Shown: positions 1-9,264 of the stretch, piece by piece
Position numbering within the stretch: the stretch's first letter is position 1
How the letters are laid out: the number at the start of each line of letters is the position of its first letter
Origin: Cyanobacteria bacterium K_DeepCast_35m_m2_155
GTDB taxonomy: Bacteria > Cyanobacteriota > Cyanobacteriia > PCC-6307 > Cyanobiaceae
Direction: 5' to 3'
DNA: 47,111 bases
Assembly: GCA_016882285.1 (NCBI GenBank)
Contig: VGQS01000006.1
Location: 1 to 47,111 of the forward strand
The notes under the pieces: model-generated
Database searches by the model: none
Told to the model about the DNA's origin: nothing
The model's input: only the letters and a program-made list of their open reading frames with translations
Position numbers and translations under genes: made by a program

Positions 1-174
1 GGCGGCACGGCGGCCAAGCTGCTCGAGGCGCTGCGCAGCGGCCCCTTTGAGCAGGCGTTTCTCAACAAAGGGCGGCTGGGGGCTGTGCTCGAGGCCATGC
101 CGATCACGGCCATCACCGATCCGGAGATCGGCTTGTACAGCGCGGCCTGCCGGGCCCGCATGCTGCTCGGCTGA
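1..174 (+). CDS. glk: Glucokinase, C-terminal end (partial at window edge)
   Basis: Frame 1 is open from the first base and ends in TGA, giving 57 residues. The tail (NKGRLGAVLEAMPI, then ITDPEIGLYSAA) resembles the C-terminus of cyanobacterial/proteobacterial-type glucokinase, where a short 'G+ (M/L)... IP(V) ... (N/D)P..GL.GAA' ending is typical. Glucokinase makes glucose 6-phosphate from glucose and ATP. The gene lies 27 bp upstream of thrB on the same strand. Only the tail is visible, so the catalytic part cannot be checked; the call rests on this short match and the context. Confidence 0.7.
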   Translation, partial: GGTAAKLLEALRSGPFEQAFLNKGRLGAVLEAMPITAITDPEIGLYSAACRARMLLG

Positions 175-201
175 CACACTGGCCCCAGTTGAATCGACTC
201 C

Positions 202-1152
202 ATGGCGCGCCCCCGCATCGGGCAGGGCGTGGTGGTGCATGTGCCCGCTACCACCGCCAATCTGGGCCCGGGCTTTGATTGCCTCGGGGCCGCCCTCGAG
301 CTCGACAATGTGTTCGAGATGCGCTGCATTCCCGGCGGGAGTGAGCGGTTCGATCTGATCATCGAGGGCAATGAGGGATCGCACCTGCGCGGCGGCCCCG
401 ACAACCTGGTGTATCGCTCGGCCCAGCGGGTCTGGCGCGAGGCGGGGCTTGAGCCGGTGGCACTCGAGGCCAGGGTTCGCCTGGCGGTGCCGCCGGCGCG
501 GGGCCTGGGCAGCAGCGCCACGGCCATTGTGGCCGGGCTCATGGGCGCCAATGCCCTGGCGGGTGAACCGCTGAGCACCGAAAAACTGCTCGAACTGGCC
601 ATCGACATCGAGGGGCACCCCGACAACGTGGTGCCTTCGCTGGTGGGCGGGCTCTGCATGACCGCCAAGGCGGCCTCGCAGCGCTGGCGCGTTGTGCGCT
701 GTGAGTGGTCCAAGCATGTGCGGGCTGTGGTGGCCATTCCGGCGATTCGGCTGACCACCAGCGAGGCGCGGCGGGCGATGCCCAAGGCCATCCCGATTCC
801 TGATGCGGTGAGCAACCTGGGTGCGCTGACGCTGCTGCTGCAGGGCCTGCGCAGCGGCAATGGCGACCTGATCAGCGATGGTATGCACGACCGGCTGCAT
901 GAGCCCTACCGCTGGGGACTCATTCAGGGGGGGCGCGCCGTGCGCGAGGCGGCCCTGGCCGCCGGTGCCTGGGGCTGCGTGATCAGCGGCGCTGGCCCCA
1001 GCCTGCTGGCGCTGAGCCGGCTTGAGGTTGCCGAAGCGGTGCAGGCGGCCATGGTCGATGCCTGGCGCCGCGAAGGCGTCGAGTCGCGGGCCGAAGCGCT
1101 GGGCATCCAGACCAGCGGCAGCTCCTGGAGTGCCCTGCCCGATCGGGACTGA
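202..1152 (+). CDS. thrB: Homoserine kinase
   Basis: 316 residues, the usual length for ThrB. It phosphorylates homoserine with ATP in threonine synthesis. It is a GHMP-family kinase: the N-terminus carries PATTANLGPGFDCLG (about residues 15-29), the glycine-rich ATP loop PPARGLGSSATAIVAG sits near residues 97-112, and a C-terminal GHMP segment reads GCVISGAGPSLLAL. The ATG at 202 leads directly into the conserved VxVPATTANLGPGFD segment. The longer overlapping ORF in another frame at 47..358 is a shadow. It follows glk and precedes ndhD on the same strand, probably in one transcriptional direction. Confidence 0.96.
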   Translation: MARPRIGQGVVVHVPATTANLGPGFDCLGAALELDNVFEMRCIPGGSERFDLIIEGNEGSHLRGGPDNLVYRSAQRVWREAGLEPVALEARVRLAVPPARGLGSSATAIVAGLMGANALAGEPLSTEKLLELAIDIEGHPDNVVPSLVGGLCMTAKAASQRWRVVRCEWSKHVRAVVAIPAIRLTTSEARRAMPKAIPIPDAVSNLGALTLLLQGLRSGNGDLISDGMHDRLHEPYRWGLIQGGRAVREAALAAGAWGCVISGAGPSLLALSRLEVAEAVQAAMVDAWRREGVESRAEALGIQTSGSSWSALPDRD

Positions 1153-1230
1153 GCGGCGCGGCGGCGCTGAGTACTTCTACCCAACCGATAGGGCCGCGCT
1201 GATAAATTTCGCAACAGCCCTCAGGGAACC

Positions 1231-2787
1231 ATGGACGCGAACCTTTCAGGCCTGGCCGCGTCTTTCCCCTGGCTGAGTCTGATTGTGTTGTTGCCGACTG
1301 CAGCGGCCTTGGTGATGCCGCTGCTGCCTGGCGATGGCAGCGATCCACGGCTGCCGCGCACCGTGGCGCTGGTGGTGATGATCAGCGATTTCGTGTTGAT
1401 GCTGCTGGCGTTCAGCCGTCATTACGACCCCAGCCTCGAAGGCCTGCAGCTGGTGGAGCGGATCACCTGGGTACCGGCGCTGGGGCTCGAGTGGAGCCTC
1501 GCCGCCGATGGACTTTCGGCTCCTCTGGTGGTGCTCTCGGGTCTGGTGACCCTGCTCACCACCGCCGCCAGCTGGAACATCAGCCGCAAAACCAAGCTGT
1601 ATTTCGCCCTGCTGCTGGTGCAGGCCTCGGCCCAGGCGCTGGTCTTTCTGTCGCAGGACTTTCTGCTGTTCTTCCTGGCCTGGGAACTGGAACTGGTGCC
1701 GGTCTATCTGCTGATCGCCATCTGGGGCGGCAAGGCCCGCCAGTACGCCGCCACCAAGTTCATCCTCTACACGGCCACCGCCTCGCTGCTGATCCTGCTC
1801 AGCGGACTGGCCCTGGCCCTGCATGGGCCCTTCACCTTCAACCTCAGTGAGCTGGCAGCCCGCTCACCTGGCGGCACCTTTGGCCTGCTCTGTTACCTGG
1901 GCTTCTTGATCGGCTTTGGGGTGAAGCTGCCGATGTTCCCCCTGCACACCTGGTTGCCCGATGCCCATGGCGAGGCCAATGCGGCGGTCTCGATGCTGCT
2001 GGCGGGTGTGCTGCTGAAGATGGGCGGCTATGCCCTGCTGCGCTTCAACGTGCAGATGCTGCCTGAGGCCCATCTGCAGCTGGCGCCGGCGTTGATCGTG
2101 CTGGGCATTGTCAACATCGTCTACGGCGCGCTCAATGCCTTTGCCCAGGACAACGTCAAACGCCGCATCGCCTGCAGCTCGGTGAGCCACATGGGCTTTG
2201 TGCTGCTGGGGATCGGCGCCATCGATGCGCTGGGAATCAGCGGCGCCATGCTGCAGATGATCAGCCACGGGCTGATCGCCGCAGCCATGTTCTTTGTGAC
2301 CGGGGTCTTCTACGAGCGCACCGAGACCCTCTCGATCCCCAACATGGGCGGTCTGGCCAAGGCGTTGCCGATCACCTTTGCGTTCTTTCTGGCCAGTTCG
2401 CTGGCCTCGCTGGCCTTGCCTGGCATGAGCGGCTTCGTCAGCGAAATCACGGTGTTTCTGGGGGTTACTGCCAACGACGGCTTCACGATCGGGTTCCGGG
2501 TGATCACGATTGTTCTGGCCGCAATCGGACTGGTGTTCACCCCCGTGTACTTGCTGTCGTTGTGCCGCAGGGTCTTCTTTGGCCCGCGCATCCCGGCCCT
2601 GGCCATCACCGGCGACATGAAGCCCCGTGAGCTGCTGATCGGGCTGACCCTGCTGGTGCCGACCCTGGCGATCGGCTTCTGGCCCAGGCTGGCGATTGAT
2701 TTCTACGAATCGAGCACCAACGCCCTGGCGGCCCAGTTGTCGGCTCTGCCTGTGGTGGCGTTGGGCCAGAGCCTGGGGATCGGTTGA
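1231..2787 (+). CDS. ndhD: NAD(P)H-quinone oxidoreductase subunit 4 (NdhD)
   Basis: 518 residues of almost continuous hydrophobic helices, the size of NdhD/NuoM antiporter-like subunits. It forms part of the membrane arm of the thylakoid NDH-1 complex, used in respiration and cyclic electron flow. Family landmarks are [15 protein letters not shown] with its conserved glutamates, the [14 protein letters not shown] motif, and the lysine-containing segment [16 protein letters not shown]. The ATG at 1231 is preceded by a GGGAA ribosome-binding sequence. The sequence looks closer to the NdhD1/2 (respiratory/cyclic) type than the CO2-uptake NdhD3/4 type, but that subtype assignment is an inference. 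Confidence 0.95.
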   Translation: MDANLSGLAASFPWLSLIVLLPTAAALVMPLLPGDGSDPRLPRTVALVVMISDFVLMLLAFSRHYDPSLEGLQLVERITWVPALGLEWSLAADGLSAPLVVLSGLVTLLTTAASWNISRKTKLYFALLLVQASAQALVFLSQDFLLFFLAWELELVPVYLLIAIWGGKARQYAATKFILYTATASLLILLSGLALALHGPFTFNLSELAARSPGGTFGLLCYLGFLIGFGVKLPMFPLHTWLPDAHGEANAAVSMLLAGVLLKMGGYALLRFNVQMLPEAHLQLAPALIVLGIVNIVYGALNAFAQDNVKRRIACSSVSHMGFVLLGIGAIDALGISGAMLQMISHGLIAAAMFFVTGVFYERTETLSIPNMGGLAKALPITFAFFLASSLASLALPGMSGFVSEITVFLGVTANDGFTIGFRVITIVLAAIGLVFTPVYLLSLCRRVFFGPRIPALAITGDMKPRELLIGLTLLVPTLAIGFWPRLAIDFYESSTNALAAQLSALPVVALGQSLGIG

Positions 2788-2788
2788 G

Positions 2789-4936
2789 ATGAGCTCCGCT
2801 GCTGCTGCTACTTCGATGAGCCGATCGCCACTACTGGTCTGTGAAGGGCTGCCTGACTTTGCCGCGATCACGCCTGAGCAGGTTGATACAGCGATTCCGC
2901 AGTTGCTCGAGGAGCTCAACGCCGAGCTCGATCAACTCGAGGCGGCTCTGGACAGACGTGCAGGCGCTGAGCTGGCCTGGGCCGAGCTGATGGATCCGCT
3001 GCATCACCTCGGTGAGCGGCTGCGCTGGAGCTGGGGGGTGGTCAGCCATCTCAATGGCGTCTGCAACACCGCTGAGCTGCGTGAGGCGCACCAGCGTCAG
3101 CAGCAGGGCGTGGTGGCCTTTGGCAGCCGCGCTGGCCAGTCGCGGGTGATCTATGACGCCCTGCGCAGACTCGCCCAGCAGCACGACGCTGGCAGCCAGC
3201 CGCTCGACGCCACCCAGCAGCGCATCCTGGCGGCCGAGCTGCGTGACATGGAGCTGCGCGGCGTCGGGCTCGAGGGCGCCGAGCAGGAGGCGTTCAATGC
3301 GGCCACCGCCGAATTGGCGCGGCTCGCCAGTGATTTCGGCAACCACGTGCTTGATGCCACCAATGGCTGGACCCTGCGGCTCAGCGATCCTGCTGAGGTG
3401 GAGGGGCTGCCCGCCAGCCTGCTGGAGCTGCTGGCCCAGGCGGCGCGCCAGGCCGCCCACCAGAGCGGCGATGCGGCGGCCACGGCAGAGGCCGGCCCCT
3501 GGCTGATGGGTCTTGACATGCCGCGGGTGGTTCCCTTTCTCAAATACAGCGCTCGGCGCGATCTGCGTGAGACGGTGTATCGCGCCCAGGTGGCCCGCGC
3601 CTCGAGCGGCGAGCTCAACAACTGGCCCCTGATCGAGCAGATTCTCAGCCTGCGCCTCGATCAGGCGCGGCGTCTGGGCTACGCCAACTGGGCCGAGGTG
3701 AGCCTGGCCGCCAAGATGGCCGGCTCGGTCGCCGAGGTGGAGCAGCTGCTCGATGAGCTGCGCGCCGCCGCCTATCCGGTTGCCCAGGGCGAGCTCGAGC
3801 ACCTGCGCGGCTTTGCCGCAAGCCATGGCGCCCCAGAGGCCGCCGATTTCAAGCCCTGGGACGTGAGCTTCTGGGCCGAGAAGCTCAGGCACAAGAGCTT
3901 TGATCTCGATACTGAAGCCCTGCGCCCCTGGTTCCCGCTCGAGGGCGTGCTGCAGGGCCTCTTTGGTCTCTGCCAGCGCCTCTTTGACATCCGCATCATC
4001 TCTGCCGAGCCCGGTGAAGCTCCCACCTGGCACAGCGATGTGCGTTATTTCAGGGTGCTCGATGGCTCCAGCTGTGCCCCCCTAGCGGCCTTTTACCTGG
4101 ACCCCTACAGCCGGCCAGGCAGCAAGCGCGGTGGCGCCTGGATGGATGAGTGCCTGGGCCGCAGCATCAGCCGCGCCGGTGAGCCGGTGCTGCCGGTGGC
4201 GTACCTGATCTGCAACCAGAGCCCGCCGGTGGCAGGCACCCCCAGCCTGATGACGTTTGACGAGGTGGAAACCCTGTTCCACGAGTTTGGCCACGGGCTG
4301 CAGCACATGCTCACCACGGTGGAGCGGCCCCAGGCCGCCGGCATCAACAATGTCGAGTGGGACGCCGTCGAGCTGCCCAGCCAGTTCATGGAGAACTGGT
4401 GCTATGACCGCGCCACGCTGATGGGCATGGCACGGCACTGGCAATCCGGCGACCCCCTGCCCGAGGCCGATTACCAGAAGCTGCTGGCGGCCCGCACCTT
4501 CATGGGCGGCAGCGCCACCCTGCGCCAGGTGCATCTGGCCCTGAGCGATCTGCGCCTGCACAGCGTCTGGAGCCCAGGCAGCGGGCAGAGCCCCGAGCAG
4601 CTGCGCCGCGAGGTGGCCCGCACCACCACCGTTCTCGAGCCCATTGCTGAGGACGCTTTTCTGTGCTCGTTCAGCCACATCTTTGCCGGTGGCTACTCAG
4701 CCGGTTACTACAGCTACAAGTGGGCCGAGGTGCTCAGTGCTGACGCCTACAGCGCCTTCGAAGAGGTGGGCCTCGACGTGGAAGCTGAGATTGTCGCCAC
4801 AGGACGTCGTTTTCGTGACACGGTTCTGTCGCTGGGTGGCAGCCGCTCACCCGCCGAGATCTTTGAGGCGTTCAGGGGTCGGCCGCCCAGCAGTGAGGCC
4901 CTGATCCGCCATTCGGGGCTGGCGCAGGCGGGTTGA
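2789..4936 (+). CDS. prlC: M3-family zinc metallopeptidase (oligopeptidase A-like)
   Basis: The ORF track opens at 2696 inside ndhD, but the ATG at 2789, one base after the ndhD stop, is the better start and gives 715 residues, close to oligopeptidase A. The zinc site HEFGH lies near residue 498 (TLFHEFGHGLQHML), followed by the typical WDAVELPSQFMENW segment that supplies the third zinc ligand region. Family members degrade cytosolic oligopeptides such as cleaved signal or transit peptides. A conserved Tyr-rich C-terminal stretch (AGGYSAGYYSYKWAEV) also fits the M3 family. The close spacing to ndhD suggests co-transcription. Confidence 0.93.
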   Translation: MSSAAAATSMSRSPLLVCEGLPDFAAITPEQVDTAIPQLLEELNAELDQLEAALDRRAGAELAWAELMDPLHHLGERLRWSWGVVSHLNGVCNTAELREAHQRQQQGVVAFGSRAGQSRVIYDALRRLAQQHDAGSQPLDATQQRILAAELRDMELRGVGLEGAEQEAFNAATAELARLASDFGNHVLDATNGWTLRLSDPAEVEGLPASLLELLAQAARQAAHQSGDAAATAEAGPWLMGLDMPRVVPFLKYSARRDLRETVYRAQVARASSGELNNWPLIEQILSLRLDQARRLGYANWAEVSLAAKMAGSVAEVEQLLDELRAAAYPVAQGELEHLRGFAASHGAPEAADFKPWDVSFWAEKLRHKSFDLDTEALRPWFPLEGVLQGLFGLCQRLFDIRIISAEPGEAPTWHSDVRYFRVLDGSSCAPLAAFYLDPYSRPGSKRGGAWMDECLGRSISRAGEPVLPVAYLICNQSPPVAGTPSLMTFDEVETLFHEFGHGLQHMLTTVERPQAAGINNVEWDAVELPSQFMENWCYDRATLMGMARHWQSGDPLPEADYQKLLAARTFMGGSATLRQVHLALSDLRLHSVWSPGSGQSPEQLRREVARTTTVLEPIAEDAFLCSFSHIFAGGYSAGYYSYKWAEVLSADAYSAFEEVGLDVEAEIVATGRRFRDTVLSLGGSRSPAEIFEAFRGRPPSSEALIRHSGLAQAG

Positions 4937-4946
4937 TCCCGTCACG

Positions 4947-6101
4947 ATGCTGGCTATGGATCTTTGTGCACTGGCGGCCCGTTTTGCACTTGACGCCGAA
5001 CCGGCCTTGGTTGAGCCGCTGGGTCACGGCAACGTCAACGCCACCTACCGGGTTCAAACCGTTTCGGGGCGCAGTTATGTGCTGCAACGGCTGAACACAG
5101 CCGTCTTTCAACGCCCTGAGTTGGTGATGGCCAACCTTGAAGCCTTGATCGAGCATGCCGATCCGCCGCTCGACTGGCAGTTGCCCAGGCCGGTGCCTGC
5201 CGCCGTGGTGGCCACTGGCTCATCGAGCACCTCCCCCTATCTGGTGGAGCATGGGGGCGATCCCTGGCGCGTGCTCACCTTTGTGGAGCAGGCCACCAGC
5301 ATCGATGTGGTCGGCAGCGCCAGCCAGGCCGCCGAGATCGGCCGTGCCCTGGGACGCTTTCATGCGCTGCTTGCCGACGTGCCGGCCGATCAATTGGTCG
5401 ACACCCTCGAGGGCTTTCACATCACGCCCAGGTACTACAGCGCCTATCAGCAGCAGCTGGCCAGCGGCAGTGTCCGCCTGGGCAACCCGCGGGCTCAGTG
5501 GTGCGCGTCGTTCATTGCTGAGCGCGCAGATCTGGTGCCGGTGCTGGAACAGGCCAAGGCCGCCGGCCGGCTGCAGCTGCGCCCCATTCATGGCGACCCC
5601 AAGGTCAACAACGTGATGCTGTGCAGCGCCACCGGCTGCGCCGTGGCCATGGTTGACCTCGACACAGTCAAGCCCGGGCTGCTCCACTACGACATCGGCG
5701 ATCTGCTGCGTTCAGGCTGCAACCCCGCTGGCGAAGAGACCACCGATCTTCAGGCTGTGCGCTTTGACCTGGATCTGGCACGGGCCATGCTCAGCGGCTA
5801 TCTGGCTGAGGCCGCCTCGCTGCTGAACGCTGCCGATCGCGAGCATCTCTTTGATGCGATTCGGTTGATTCCCTTTGAGCTGGGACTGCGTTTTTTCAGT
5901 GACCATCTCGCTGGTGATGTCTACTTCAAGGCTGAGCGCCCTGATCACAACCTCTCGCGAGCGCTGGTGCAGTTCCGCCTGACCGAGCAGATCGAGGCCC
6001 AGGAGGAGGCGATCCGCGCTCTTCTAACTGAGCTCTTCCTGGCGCTCCAGCCGACTGCGGCAACAGCGCTTCACCCTGAGGCGATGGATCTGGCGTCGTG
6101 A
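4947..6101 (+). CDS. NahK-like sugar 1-kinase (aminoglycoside phosphotransferase fold)
   Basis: 384 residues. The overall pattern matches N-acetylhexosamine 1-kinase and related APH-fold kinases: an N-terminal GHGNVNATYRV loop, YVLQRLN, the catalytic IHGDPKVNNVML segment, the Mg-binding VDLDTVKPG motif, and a C-terminal LGLRFFSDHLAGDVYF stretch. It probably phosphorylates a sugar or amino-sugar anomeric hydroxyl with ATP; the true substrate cannot be read from the sequence. Start: ATG at 4947 or 4953, both 10-16 bp after the M3 peptidase stop. Its stop overlaps the next gene by 4 bp (GTGA), which suggests coupling. No lacto-N-biose phosphorylase or UDP-hexose uridylyltransferase is nearby. 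Confidence 0.82.
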   Translation: MLAMDLCALAARFALDAEPALVEPLGHGNVNATYRVQTVSGRSYVLQRLNTAVFQRPELVMANLEALIEHADPPLDWQLPRPVPAAVVATGSSSTSPYLVEHGGDPWRVLTFVEQATSIDVVGSASQAAEIGRALGRFHALLADVPADQLVDTLEGFHITPRYYSAYQQQLASGSVRLGNPRAQWCASFIAERADLVPVLEQAKAAGRLQLRPIHGDPKVNNVMLCSATGCAVAMVDLDTVKPGLLHYDIGDLLRSGCNPAGEETTDLQAVRFDLDLARAMLSGYLAEAASLLNAADREHLFDAIRLIPFELGLRFFSDHLAGDVYFKAERPDHNLSRALVQFRLTEQIEAQEEAIRALLTELFLALQPTAATALHPEAMDLAS

Positions 6102-6646
6102 GTCAGCTGCAGAGCAGGCTGCATCCCTTTGCCCAGCAGAGCGCTCCGGCCCTGCGGCTGGATGCAACGGCCCAGCTGCTCCAGCAGCCAGGCCAGCGAC
6201 CAGAACTGCTGCTGAGCTATCAGATCGATGCAGCAGCTTCCTTGCTGATGGGTGAGCCTTCGGCTGAGCCCAAGCGTTGCGATGGCTTGTGGAACCACAC
6301 CTGCCTGGAGGCCTTTGTGAGGGATCCTGCTGTTGATGCCTACTGGGAATACAACCTGTCGCCAAGCGGTGATTGGAACGTCTACCGCTTGGATGGTTAC
6401 CGCCAGGGTCTGCGGCAGGAGAGTGCGTACGGCACGCTGCCGTTCAAGCTGAGGCAGCGCTCAGGCACCGTTGCGCTTGAGCTGCGCTGCTGTCTGCCGC
6501 CGTCACTGCACCGCTCGGCAGAGCTTCAACTGGGCCTGTGCGCCGTGTTGCAGGAGCACTCAGGCCGGCTGAGCTACTGGGCGTTAAGCCACCCGGCCTC
6601 AGAGCCTGATTTTCACGACCCGCGCGGCTGGACCTTGAGGCTCTGA
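6098..6646 (+). CDS. DOMON-like domain-containing protein
   Basis: 182 residues starting at a GTG that overlaps the stop of the upstream kinase (GTGA). The segment YWEYNLSPSGDWNVYRLDGY, together with LWNHTCLEAFV, is the hallmark of a cyanobacterial/proteobacterial family annotated as DOMON-like, related to carbohydrate-binding beta-sandwich domains. There is no signal peptide, so it is probably cytoplasmic. The role is unknown; translational coupling to a sugar-kinase-like gene suggests a carbohydrate-related function, but that is inference. Confidence 0.82.
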   Translation: MSQLQSRLHPFAQQSAPALRLDATAQLLQQPGQRPELLLSYQIDAAASLLMGEPSAEPKRCDGLWNHTCLEAFVRDPAVDAYWEYNLSPSGDWNVYRLDGYRQGLRQESAYGTLPFKLRQRSGTVALELRCCLPPSLHRSAELQLGLCAVLQEHSGRLSYWALSHPASEPDFHDPRGWTLRL

Positions 6647-6666
6647 GACGCCCGCAGCGGCGCCGA

Positions 6667-7050
6667 TCAACCCGGTCCCCCGTGCCTGGAGCGCCGCACC
6701 GCCACCACGCCGGAAAAACCGCTGACGGGGGCCTTGCATTTGCGCAGTTCCAACTGCACGGGCACCGGGCCGTACAGGGTTTCGGCCAGATCCAGCATCT
6801 GCTCGCTCCAGTGCTCCAGGGTCTGGCAGCAGATCTGGCTGGCTTGCTGTTGCAGGGCGGTGATCAACCGGCTGTAGTCGCAGGTGTCGCTGAGCTGGTC
6901 GCTGGTCGCTGCAGCGCCAAGATCAGCTCCAAGCGTCAGGTCGACCTCAAACCACTGGCCGCGTTCGCGCTCATGGGCCAGCACCCCGACATGGGCCCAG
7001 AGCCGCAGGCCGCGCACGACGATCTGATCGGTGATCCGATCGCTGCTCAC
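6667..7050 (-). CDS. folB: Dihydroneopterin aldolase
   Basis: 127 residues, standard for FolB. It cleaves 7,8-dihydroneopterin to 6-hydroxymethyl-dihydropterin and glycolaldehyde in folate synthesis. The start ([21 protein letters not shown]) carries the family's conserved GxxxxaxhGvxxxEr pattern, and [10 protein letters not shown] and the C-terminal [12 protein letters not shown] stretch also fit. It starts with GTG at 7050, overlapping the proA stop by 4 bp (GTGA), so it should be translated with proA. It is the last gene of the leftward operon and converges with the DOMON-like gene 20 bp away. Confidence 0.93.
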   Translation of the reverse strand: MSSDRITDQIVVRGLRLWAHVGVLAHERERGQWFEVDLTLGADLGAAATSDQLSDTCDYSRLITALQQQASQICCQTLEHWSEQMLDLAETLYGPVPVQLELRKCKAPVSGFSGVVAVRRSRHGGPG

Positions 7051-8360
7051 AGCGGCAGGCTGCGGTGGCTGAACTGCCTGGTGCCACTGGCGTAGTCGGC
7101 GGCGATGTGGCCCTGGCCGCGCAGGCGGTAGCGGTAGGTGACCAGACCCTCCAGACCCACCGGGCCTCGGGGCGGAAGGGTCTGGGTGCTGATGCCGACC
7201 TCGGCCCCGAAGCCGTAGCGAAAACCATCAGCAAAGCGGGTCGAGCAGTTGAGGTAGACCCCGGCACTGTCGACCGCCGCCAGAAAGCGATCGGCAACCG
7301 CGCCATCGCGGGTGCAGATGGCGTCGGTGTGACGCGAGCCGTAGCGCCGAATGTGCTCAAGGGCTTCCTCGACACCCTCCACCACCTTGACCGCCAGGAT
7401 CAGATCGCTGTATTCGCTGCTCCAGTCGTCGTCACTGGCGGCATGGCTCACACCCAGAGCCATGGACGGTGCATCGCCGCGCAGCTCAACCCCTGCTGCT
7501 GCAAACGCGGGGATTGCTTCGCCCAGGAAGGGGCCGGCAATCTGCTGATGCAGCAGCAACGTCTCAATGGCGTTGCAGGCTGCTGGGTACTGGGTTTTCG
7601 AATCGATTGCCACCCGCAGTGCCTCGCCCAGATCGGCAGCCGCGTCGATGTACAGGTGGCAGATGCCATCGGCATGGCCGAGCACCGGGATGCGCGTGTT
7701 GTCCTGAATGAAGCGCACCAAGGCATTGGAGCCACGCGGAATGATCAGATCGACCAGGCCATCGAGCTTCAGCAGGGCCAGGCTTTCTTCGCGGCTGGTG
7801 AGCAGCTCCAGCGCATCGGCACTGGCGCTGCTGGCGGCGAGGCCGCGTTTGAGCGCCGCCATGATCGCGGCGCAGCTGCGGGCGGCTTCGCGGCCCCCCT
7901 TGAGCAGGGCGCCATTGCCCGAGCGGATCGCCAGGGCTGCGATCTGCATCACCGCATCGGGGCGGGCTTCGAAAATCACCCCCAGCACCCCCAGGGGCAC
8001 GCTCACCCGCTCGAGCACCAGGCCTGCATCGAGCTCGGTGTGCAGCTGCCGCACTCCAATCGGGTCGGCCAGAGCTGCCACCTGGCGCACCCCCTCAATG
8101 GCGCCAGAGAGCTTGGTGGCATCCAGCTTGAGCCGTGCGACCAGGGCCTCGGCCAGTCCTTCGGCGGCTGCAGCGTCCAGGTCGGCCTGGTTGGCCGCCA
8201 GGATCGCCTGCTGATCGGCCGCTAGCGCATCGGCCATGGCCCCCAGTGCCGCCCGGCGCGCTGCATCGCTCAGCTGGCCGAGGGCCATGGCGCTGCGGCG
8301 CACGGCAGCGGCGCGGCTGAGCAGCTCAGCACTCGGTTCGGGCACGGAAGCGGGGTTCAT
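7047..8360 (-). CDS. proA: Glutamate-5-semialdehyde dehydrogenase (gamma-glutamyl phosphate reductase)
   Basis: 437 residues, normal length. It reduces gamma-glutamyl phosphate to glutamate semialdehyde with NADPH, the second step of proline synthesis. It has the aldehyde dehydrogenase superfamily layout: [17 protein letters not shown] in the N-terminal third, GSGNALLKGG-type cofactor-binding sequence, the [12 protein letters not shown] segment, and the catalytic cysteine in [13 protein letters not shown] near residue 380. Its start lies 7 bp downstream of the ROK gene stop. No proB is visible in the window. Confidence 0.97.
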   Translation of the reverse strand: MNPASVPEPSAELLSRAAAVRRSAMALGQLSDAARRAALGAMADALAADQQAILAANQADLDAAAAEGLAEALVARLKLDATKLSGAIEGVRQVAALADPIGVRQLHTELDAGLVLERVSVPLGVLGVIFEARPDAVMQIAALAIRSGNGALLKGGREAARSCAAIMAALKRGLAASSASADALELLTSREESLALLKLDGLVDLIIPRGSNALVRFIQDNTRIPVLGHADGICHLYIDAAADLGEALRVAIDSKTQYPAACNAIETLLLHQQIAGPFLGEAIPAFAAAGVELRGDAPSMALGVSHAASDDDWSSEYSDLILAVKVVEGVEEALEHIRRYGSRHTDAICTRDGAVADRFLAAVDSAGVYLNCSTRFADGFRYGFGAEVGISTQTLPPRGPVGLEGLVTYRYRLRGQGHIAADYASGTRQFSHRSLPL

Positions 8361-8367
8361 GGCCCCA

Positions 8368-9258
8368 TCATCCCAACCGCTGTGCCGCCAGCAGAGCGGC
8401 TCCCAACCGTCCGGCGCCGTTGCCCAGCTCGGCCCTGCGGATCTGCAGACCCTCGCGGCTGGCGGCCTGCACCCGAGTGTTGACCTCCTGCCACACCGCC
8501 GGCAGAAACTGATCGCAGGCGCCGCTGAGGCCGCCCCCCAGCAGCACCAGCTCGGGGGTGAGCACGTACACCAGTGAACTGATGCCGATGCCCAGCAGCT
8601 GGCCGTAGCGCTGCCAGACGGCGCAGGCCTCGCCGTCGCCGGCCGCGGCGCGCCGCTGCAGCTCTTCGGGTGGCAGATCGCTCAGTCGCGCCAGACCGCG
8701 CAGGCTGCAGAACGATTCGAGCGAGCCGCGGTTGCCGCTGTTGCAGGGCGGGCCATCGGGGTTGATGCCGATGAGCCCGGGCTCGCTGGCGGCCCCGCCG
8801 CGGCCCGTGAACAGCTGGCCGCCCAGCATCACGCCGCCGCCCACCCCCGTGCCCAGGGTCAGCAGCAGCACATCGCCGCAGCCGCGGGCAGCGCCGCTGT
8901 GGTGCTCGCCCAGCACCGCGCAGTTGCCGTCGTTGCCGCAGGTGACGCGCCGCTGCAGCATCGGTTCAAGCCAATCGGCCAGGGGCACGTCGGTCCATCC
9001 CGGCAGGTTGATGGCGATGCGGGCGATCCGACCGGTGGCATCGGCAGGCCCCGGATGGCCGATGCCAACCCGCTCGGCCTGGCGATCGGGATCGAGCTGG
9101 GCTACCGCCTCGGCGATGGCCATCACAGTGGCCCCGGGCACTGCGGGCTGAGGGGTGGGCAACGTCAGCTCGGCCAGCAGGGTGCCATCGGGCTCAAAGC
9201 GCGCCAGCTTGATCGCTGTGCCGCCGAGGTCAATGCCGATCAGCTGGCGCGCCTGCAT
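8368..9258 (-). CDS. ROK-family sugar kinase/protein with degenerate zinc motif
   Basis: 296 residues. The first phosphate-binding motif [14 protein letters not shown] is intact near residue 8, the catalytic aspartate is present in [12 protein letters not shown] (Asp110), and [15 protein letters not shown] is the second nucleotide loop, so an active ATP-dependent sugar kinase is plausible (glucokinase or another hexose kinase). The usual ROK zinc motif CxCGxxGCxE appears as [10 protein letters not shown], keeping only the first cysteine, and the preceding zinc-ligand histidine position is Leu (SEPGLIG). It sits 7 bp from tamB and 7 bp from proA, so all three are probably co-transcribed. Confidence 0.87.
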   Translation of the reverse strand: MQARQLIGIDLGGTAIKLARFEPDGTLLAELTLPTPQPAVPGATVMAIAEAVAQLDPDRQAERVGIGHPGPADATGRIARIAINLPGWTDVPLADWLEPMLQRRVTCGNDGNCAVLGEHHSGAARGCGDVLLLTLGTGVGGGVMLGGQLFTGRGGAASEPGLIGINPDGPPCNSGNRGSLESFCSLRGLARLSDLPPEELQRRAAAGDGEACAVWQRYGQLLGIGISSLVYVLTPELVLLGGGLSGACDQFLPAVWQEVNTRVQAASREGLQIRRAELGNGAGRLGAALLAAQRLG

Positions 9259-9264
9259 GCCAAC

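Noticed and set aside
1164-1200. NtcA-type site upstream of ndhD
   Set aside because: GTA and TAC are only 4 bases apart rather than the required 8.
2831-4033. 400-residue minus-strand ORF opposite the M3 peptidase
   Set aside because: Shadow of a clearly real plus-strand gene; no motifs.
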